Source: UBA5186 sp040005095 | Lineage (GTDB): Bacteria > Actinomycetota > Thermoleophilia > Gaiellales > Gaiellaceae | Direction of reading: 5' to 3' | Length of the DNA stretch: 64,000 nt | Assembly: GCA_040005095.1 (NCBI GenBank) | Contig: JBDTZN010000002.1 | Span: 25,331-89,330 of the forward strand | Part shown: in pieces, positions 60,229 through 64,000 of the stretch | Layout of the letters: every line of letters starts with the position of its first letter | Position numbering within the stretch: the stretch's first letter is position 1 | Position numbers and translations under genes: made by a program | The notes under the pieces: model-generated | The model's database searches: none | Seen by the model: the letters and a program-made list of their open reading frames with translations, nothing else | What the model was told of the DNA's origin: nothing

Positions 60229-61895
60229 AGCGCGGCCGGAGGAGCGACGTAAACGTGCACCTCGAGCGGCCCGAGGCTATCCGTGAACGACCCGGCCGAT
60301 GCGGTGAGGCTGTCGGTCCCGTCGAGCGTCAGAAGCGTCCGGTCGCCGAGTGCCGGCACGACGACCGCTGCGCTCGCAGGGCTCCGTGACGCGTTGACGA
60401 CGATCACGTAGAGGGCGCCGTTCAGCTCGCGCGCGCCGACGCGCACGGACGAGCCGCTCGCGTTTGCCTGCAGCGCGGGTTGGGTCAATGCGGGAACGAG
60501 CGTCTCGATCTCCCGCTTCTCACGGGCGATCTCCGCGGCGACCTCGGGACTCCAGTCGTTCGGGAAGTAGCCGATCGCGTGCGCGCCCGCTGCGATCGCG
60601 AGCCACGTCTCGGCCCGCACCGTCGCGGGCGTGGGGTCGAGCCGCGGGTCGCTGCAATCCATCCTGCGCGCCTCGATCCACTGGAAGGTCGGCTTGCCGG
60701 CCGCGAGGCCGACGAGCTCCTGCTGCGACGCAAACACGTCGCCGAAGCTGTCGAAGCGGCACCAGCTCTGCAGCGGATAGAGGTCGAAGCCCAGCACCTC
60801 CGCGTTGGCGACGAGCGCCGGATAGAGCGCACGACCCTGCGGGAGGGGGCTTGCCTGGCTGTAGAAGTGGTTGCTCAGGGTCAGCCAGCGCGGGCCTGCA
60901 GAGAAGGTGGACGCGAGATTTGCCGCCTCCGCCGAGGAGAGCGAGCCCGGCAGGTTCAGGTCCCACTCGTCGGGCAGGAACGTCCCGGCATGCCCGGGGC
61001 CCGACGCCGCCGGCCCGCGCGCGGCGCTGACCGAGAGCGCACGGCCCTCGAGTTGCGCGAGCTGGTCGCGGGCGCTTCCGCAGCCGTTGCCCATGAAGAG
61101 CTCGATACCGGCTGCGAGATTGGTGGGATAGGCCTCGGTGCAAGCGTTCCAGACGATCGTCGGGAAGAAGGGCTGGCCATCGACGCGAATCACGTCGCCG
61201 TCCGCGACCGTGCGCTCTGCGCCCGTGAGTCCCGGAGTGTTGAGCAGGAATGGGGCAGAGACGCGGCGCCCGTCGTCGGCGCGCGCGTCGATCGACACGC
61301 GGTAGGCGGTGTCGAAGGTCAGTCCGGTAAGAGTCGCAACGTGGTCGACCGACGGCGGAGCGGTCGCAGTCCAGAGCGTCGGGACGTCCACCCCGTACGA
61401 GACGCGCGAGCCGACGGGCTCGCTCGTCCGCCAGGAGACCGTCGCGGCGAAGGCGGAAAGGGAAACTGCCTGGACGTCGGAGATCGTGAGCGGCGGCGCA
61501 GGGGCGGCGTCCGTCGAGCCGGTCGGAGGCGTCGACGTGGGCTCGCCGAGCGGCGTCCACAGTCCCGGAGTCCCGGAGTCGGTCGCGCTTGGGTCGCCGA
61601 GGCTGAACGGGACGAGCGCGCTCGCAAAGCTGCCCGCGGGCGTGCGCACGGATTCGAACGAGGCCTGCGGCGACGCCGTCACGAGCGGGAAGATGCCGGG
61701 CGCAGCGGCCAGCGGGCCGTACCTCGCGGCGGCGTCTCGCACGCCGGGTGCCGAAGCCTCCGCAGCGGGTTCGGAGAACGCGGCGGCCGGCGCGGCTGAA
61801 GACTGCGGAGTCCGGCCCGAAACGGCGAAGTAGGCACCACCGAGGATGCCGACCATGGCCGCAAGAGCCAAAGAGATCGTGGAAGCGAGCCGCAC
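60225..61895 (-). CDS. Secreted FnIII plus TIM-barrel-like protein
   Basis: 556 aa from GTG 61895. Signal peptide/anchor S-T-I-S-L-A-L-A-A-M-V-G-I-L-G-G-A-Y-F-A, then an Ala/Pro/Ser-rich low-complexity stretch to about residue 130. A fibronectin type III domain (I-S-D-V-Q-A-V-S-L-S-A-F-A-A-T-V-S-W-R-T-S ... T-A-Y-R-V-S-I-D-A-R) follows at 135-220. The C-terminal part (F-F-P-T-I-V-W-N-A-C, F-L-P-D-E-W-D, V-L-G-F-D-L-Y-P-L-Q-S-W, F-Q-W-I-E-A, G-Y-F-P-N-D-W) looks like a glycoside-hydrolase-type barrel with a final beta domain. Surface or extracellular; substrate unknown. Confidence 0.78.
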   Translation of the reverse strand: MRLASTISLALAAMVGILGGAYFAVSGRTPQSSAAPAAAFSEPAAEASAPGVRDAAARYGPLAAAPGIFPLVTASPQASFESVRTPAGSFASALVPFSLGDPSATDSGTPGLWTPLGEPTSTPPTGSTDAAPAPPLTISDVQAVSLSAFAATVSWRTSEPVGSRVSYGVDVPTLWTATAPPSVDHVATLTGLTFDTAYRVSIDARADDGRRVSAPFLLNTPGLTGAERTVADGDVIRVDGQPFFPTIVWNACTEAYPTNLAAGIELFMGNGCGSARDQLAQLEGRALSVSAARGPAASGPGHAGTFLPDEWDLNLPGSLSSAEAANLASTFSAGPRWLTLSNHFYSQASPLPQGRALYPALVANAEVLGFDLYPLQSWCRFDSFGDVFASQQELVGLAAGKPTFQWIEARRMDCSDPRLDPTPATVRAETWLAIAAGAHAIGYFPNDWSPEVAAEIAREKREIETLVPALTQPALQANASGSSVRVGARELNGALYVIVVNASRSPASAAVVVPALGDRTLLTLDGTDSLTASAGSFTDSLGPLEVHVYVAPPAAL

Positions 61896-61928
61896 ACGAA
61901 AAAGATCGGCGTTTCCTGCTTTCTCGTC

Positions 61929-61944
61929 TCCCTCGATCGAGGGA
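61929..61944. promoter_or_regulatory. Perfect palindrome TCCCTCGATCGAGGGA
   Basis: Sixteen-base perfect palindrome in the 60-nt gap upstream of the secreted FnIII protein, 34 nt before its GTG. Differs at one base from the element at 10897-10912. Placement just upstream of a start codon and palindromic form suggest an operator for a dimeric regulator; a short hairpin terminator for the upstream IPT/TIG gene is the alternative. Confidence 0.5.
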
Positions 61945-61955
61945 TCCCCGGGCGG

Positions 61956-63317
61956 CTACTCGATGGTGTACGACTGCGGTTCGGCGGCGCCGCCGTCGGG
62001 ATTTGCCACGCCGATCCACAACTGGCCGGGTTGCGAGACGTCGTCTCCGGTCAGCGTGATCTGGAGTTGCGTGTCGCTGAGGAAGCTCGTTTCGCGCGGG
62101 TCGAGTTGCGGCGCTTCCCCGTCGAACGTGCGTCCGGCGGAAACGGTCGCGCCCTCGGCGAACCCGGATCCCTGGATCGTGACTGTCGGATTTTCGGCAC
62201 CCGCGTTGGGCACGGGGTCGAGGCCCGTGATCGTCGGTGCCGGCACGGCTGGGGCCGCGTCGCCGCTCTCATCGGTGCCCGCTTCGGCAGCGAGGATCGC
62301 CTCGCCGCTGATGTCGAATGCGTGCGGGCCGGCGGTTCCGCCGCCCGGCTCGGGATTTGTCACGGCGATCCACAACTGGCCGGGCTTGGCGACGTCGGAC
62401 TTCAGCAGCGTGATGTTCAGCGCTGTTTCGTTGGCGTAAGAGGAGATGCGCGCGACGAGCTTCGCGGGCTCGTCTCCGGTCTCACTGGTTCCGACGGCGA
62501 CCGTGGACTGCTCGGTGAAGCCGGTGCCCTGAAGCGTGAACGTGAGAGTCTCGGTCGTGGTCGTTATGTCCGGTTGGATGCCCGAGATCGTGGGTTTCGG
62601 ATTCGCGACGCCGTCGCCGCGAGCCGCATCGCCGTGGCTCGCATCCACCTGAAAGAGGGCGTCGAACACCTGGTGGAGCTTGTCGCCGGCTTGTTTCGAG
62701 AAAAGCCCGACGAGGCCGGCCATCGCCGCGACGCCGTACGGGTTGATGTCGCTTCCGGAGGAGCTGGTCGCGAGGAAGCCGCCGCGCAAGGTGAAGTAGA
62801 AGATCACCGCGAGCGCGGGGCCGACGAAGAAACGCACGAGGTAGAACCAGAGCCAGCTTCGCTCGAACCGCTTGTTGCCGACGTAGTCGCTGAAGGAGAC
62901 CGCGATGAAGACGGTCGCTCCGATGCCTCCCATGACCGCGGTGAGGACGATCAGGGCCGTCTCTGCGAGGAGGTTGAACTTGAAGAGTCCCCAGAAGAGG
63001 TCGATCGGTGCTGGCTGCTTCGGTTGGCCGCCCGCCGCCTGTCGGCCGCTGCCCGTGCCCTGCGGCACCTTGGGCCAGATCTTGATCAGGATGTAGACGA
63101 GGATCAGCCCGACGCCCAGCACGAAGATCCCGAAGAGCGACGCGCCGAACAGCCCGACGCGTCCGCCACCCTTCTGGCGACCCTGCGTTCCTTCGCCTGC
63201 CGCGGTGCCAGGAGCGGACGCCGCCGAGTCGCCGGTCGAGCTCTGCCCGGCCGGCTGATCTACCTGTTCTTCGGTGAGGACGCCGTCGGCCGCAGACACG
63301 CCGGACGCGTCGGTCAT
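61956..63317 (-). CDS. Membrane protein with two IPT/TIG-like domains
   Basis: 453 aa from ATG 63317. Acidic/Gln-rich cytosolic N-terminus, then four hydrophobic helices (about 54-82, 110-140, 158-178 and 188-206), then a soluble region with two IPT/TIG Ig-like domains: P-T-I-S-G-I-Q-P (about 248) with G-T-G-F-T-E and P-G-Q-L-W-I-A-V-T-N-P, and P-T-I-T-G-L-D-P (about 365) with G-S-G-F-A-E and P-G-Q-L-W-I-G-V-A-N-P. The two repeats are clearly homologous. No enzyme motif. It is 61 nt upstream of the secreted FnIII gene on the same strand and may act with it at the cell surface. Confidence 0.8.
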   Translation of the reverse strand: MTDASGVSAADGVLTEEQVDQPAGQSSTGDSAASAPGTAAGEGTQGRQKGGGRVGLFGASLFGIFVLGVGLILVYILIKIWPKVPQGTGSGRQAAGGQPKQPAPIDLFWGLFKFNLLAETALIVLTAVMGGIGATVFIAVSFSDYVGNKRFERSWLWFYLVRFFVGPALAVIFYFTLRGGFLATSSSGSDINPYGVAAMAGLVGLFSKQAGDKLHQVFDALFQVDASHGDAARGDGVANPKPTISGIQPDITTTTETLTFTLQGTGFTEQSTVAVGTSETGDEPAKLVARISSYANETALNITLLKSDVAKPGQLWIAVTNPEPGGGTAGPHAFDISGEAILAAEAGTDESGDAAPAVPAPTITGLDPVPNAGAENPTVTIQGSGFAEGATVSAGRTFDGEAPQLDPRETSFLSDTQLQITLTGDDVSQPGQLWIGVANPDGGAAEPQSYTIE

Positions 63318-63376
63318 GAACTGTCAGTCTTAACGCCCGGCAACAAGCGCGTCAAGCCGCGACAGCAGAGTCGAAG

Positions 63377-63449
63377 AGGCGCATACGGGATTCGAACCCG
63401 TGCCGCCGCCGTGAGAGGGCGGTGTCCTAGGCCACTAGACGAATGCGCC
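63377..63449 (-). tRNA. tRNA-Glu (anticodon CUC)
   Basis: Read on the minus strand from 63449: acceptor GGCGCAT pairs with ATGCGCC (7/7), D-arm GTCTAGTGGCCTAGGAC, anticodon stem CCGCC/GGCGG with loop CTCTCAC (anticodon CTC, reads GAG), T-arm ACGGG-TTCGAAT-CCCGT. No 3' CCA is encoded. Base 73 (discriminator) is T, unusual for tRNA-Glu, which normally has G or A there. GAG is the dominant glutamate codon in this GC-rich DNA. Confidence 0.93.
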
Positions 63450-63491
63450 GAACGCGGTTCAGTTTAGCCAGCGTTGGGAACGTGGGGGGCG

Positions 63492-63944
63492 GTGCGCTCC
63501 ATCGTTCTTGCTGTCGGTGCGGCTCTTGTTCTCGCGTCCGCGGGGGGAGCGCACGCTGCGATTGTTCCTCAGCGTTCGATCGCCGGTGTCGCTCTGGACA
63601 TGACGAAGGTGCAGGTGCGCGCCAAGCTCGGGCCGCCGCTGCGCATCCGCAACGGCCGGAACGACTTCGGGATCTGGACGCAGTTCGTCTACCCGCGCGT
63701 CGAGGTGACGTTCCAGGGCGGAAAGTCAGTGACCGGTCTCCAGACGACTTCCCCGAAGGAGCGCACCGCGCGTGGAGCTCACGTCGGCTCGACGAAGGCC
63801 CAGCTGCTCGCGCGGGTCCACGGCCTCAAGTGCGAGACCGGGCACTGTTTTCTGGGCTCTTTTGCGGCGGGGAAGCGCGTGACCGATTTCTTTCTCCGCC
63901 GCGGCCGCGTCACGCGGATCGTGGTCGGCTTCGTGATCGACTAG
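63492..63944 (+). CDS. Small secreted hypothetical protein
   Basis: 150 aa from GTG 63492 (TTG 63474 is an alternative) with a GGGGGGCG stretch upstream. Signal peptide V-R-S-I-V-L-A-V-G-A-A-L-V-L-A-S-A-G-G-A-H-A-A. The mature part begins with a segment like SmpA/OmlA-type folds (S-I-A-G-V-A-L-D-M-T-K-V-Q-V-R-A-K-L-G-P-P), repeated later as G-A-H-V-G-S-T-K-A-Q-L-L-A-R-V, and contains one Cys pair (K-C-E-T-G-H-C). This is the beta-alpha pattern of small BamE-like or DUF domains. Divergent from tRNA-Glu. Function unknown. Confidence 0.7.
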   Translation: MRSIVLAVGAALVLASAGGAHAAIVPQRSIAGVALDMTKVQVRAKLGPPLRIRNGRNDFGIWTQFVYPRVEVTFQGGKSVTGLQTTSPKERTARGAHVGSTKAQLLARVHGLKCETGHCFLGSFAAGKRVTDFFLRRGRVTRIVVGFVID

Positions 63945-63948
63945 CTAG

Positions 63949-64000
63949 CTACTCGGCCTTCTGGGACATGAGCGCCAGGAGAGCGACGGCTCCGGCTGCC
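63949..64000 (-). CDS. 3' end of a gene running off the window
   Basis: Minus-strand frame open to the window edge and ending at TAG 63951-63949. The readable C-terminus is A-A-G-A-V-A-L-L-A-L-M-S-Q-K-A-E, hydrophobic with a charged end, as in a C-terminal membrane helix. Too short for identification; convergent with the secreted protein gene, which stops 5 nt away. Confidence 0.35.
   Translation of the reverse strand, partial: AAGAVALLALMSQKAE

Overview
The window is a 64 kb, gene-dense, high-GC chromosomal segment. It has many GTG and TTG starts, frequent 1-4 nt stop/start overlaps and almost no intergenic DNA. No gap without a gene exceeds about 210 nt. Base composition, gene content (SecDF as one polypeptide, no ftsA in the dcw cluster, a DPPR-synthase-like UbiA protein, secreted proteins with Ig-like W-x-R-C repeats) and several small Cys-rich conserved-looking proteins fit a deep-branching actinobacterium, most likely class Thermoleophilia (Gaiellales/Solirubrobacterales type). 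This placement is inference; no rRNA gene is present to test it.

Left part (1-23 kb): a small CxxxC/H protein; a minus-strand run of aldehyde dehydrogenase, a zinc-ribbon protein and a coupled SPOR protein; a plus-strand thiolase and 3-hydroxyacyl-CoA dehydrogenase pair (acyl-CoA/butanoate metabolism); an N,N-dimethylformamidase-C-like exported protein; a two-component system (OmpR-type regulator and HAMP histidine kinase) followed by a UbiA-family prenyltransferase; the classic queA-tgt-yajC-secDF block (queuosine tRNA modification and Sec export); a UbiB/AarF kinase; a winged-helix regulator whose receiver has lost its phosphorylation residues; a secreted Ig-like protein; an overlapping ECF sigma factor/ogt pair; and a PfkB sugar kinase.

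Centre (23.1-37.9 kb): an almost complete dcw cluster in the order mraZ-rsmH-ftsL-ftsI-murE-murF-mraY-murD-ftsW-murG-murC-murB-ftsQ-ftsZ. A four-repeat MraZ operator overlaps a candidate promoter in front of it, a strong hairpin lies between mraY and murD, and a well-formed promoter precedes ftsZ. Together these genes make lipid II precursors and the division machine. The glycine cleavage operon gcvT-gcvH-gcvPA-gcvPB follows directly, with a methyltransferase attached, then msrB-msrA.

Right part (44-64 kb): rlmN facing an Mrp/ApbC ATPase, threonine aldolase, a leaderless serine hydrolase, a minus-strand cax-ABC ATPase-FtsX permease operon, a Cys-rich protein, a leaderless GH25 muramidase, endonuclease IV, an MFS exporter, gltX, a single-domain response regulator coupled to an M3-like metallopeptidase, two minus-strand surface proteins (FnIII plus a barrel-like domain; TM plus IPT/TIG), a tRNA-Glu(CUC), and a small exported protein.

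No CRISPR array, transposase, integrase or prophage block was seen. The most unusual feature at the scale of the whole window is a dispersed palindromic repeat with core GTGCCWGGCAC. It has seven perfect copies, both between and inside genes. A second shared palindrome (TCCCTCGRTCGAGGGA) stands in two distant gene-flanking regions.
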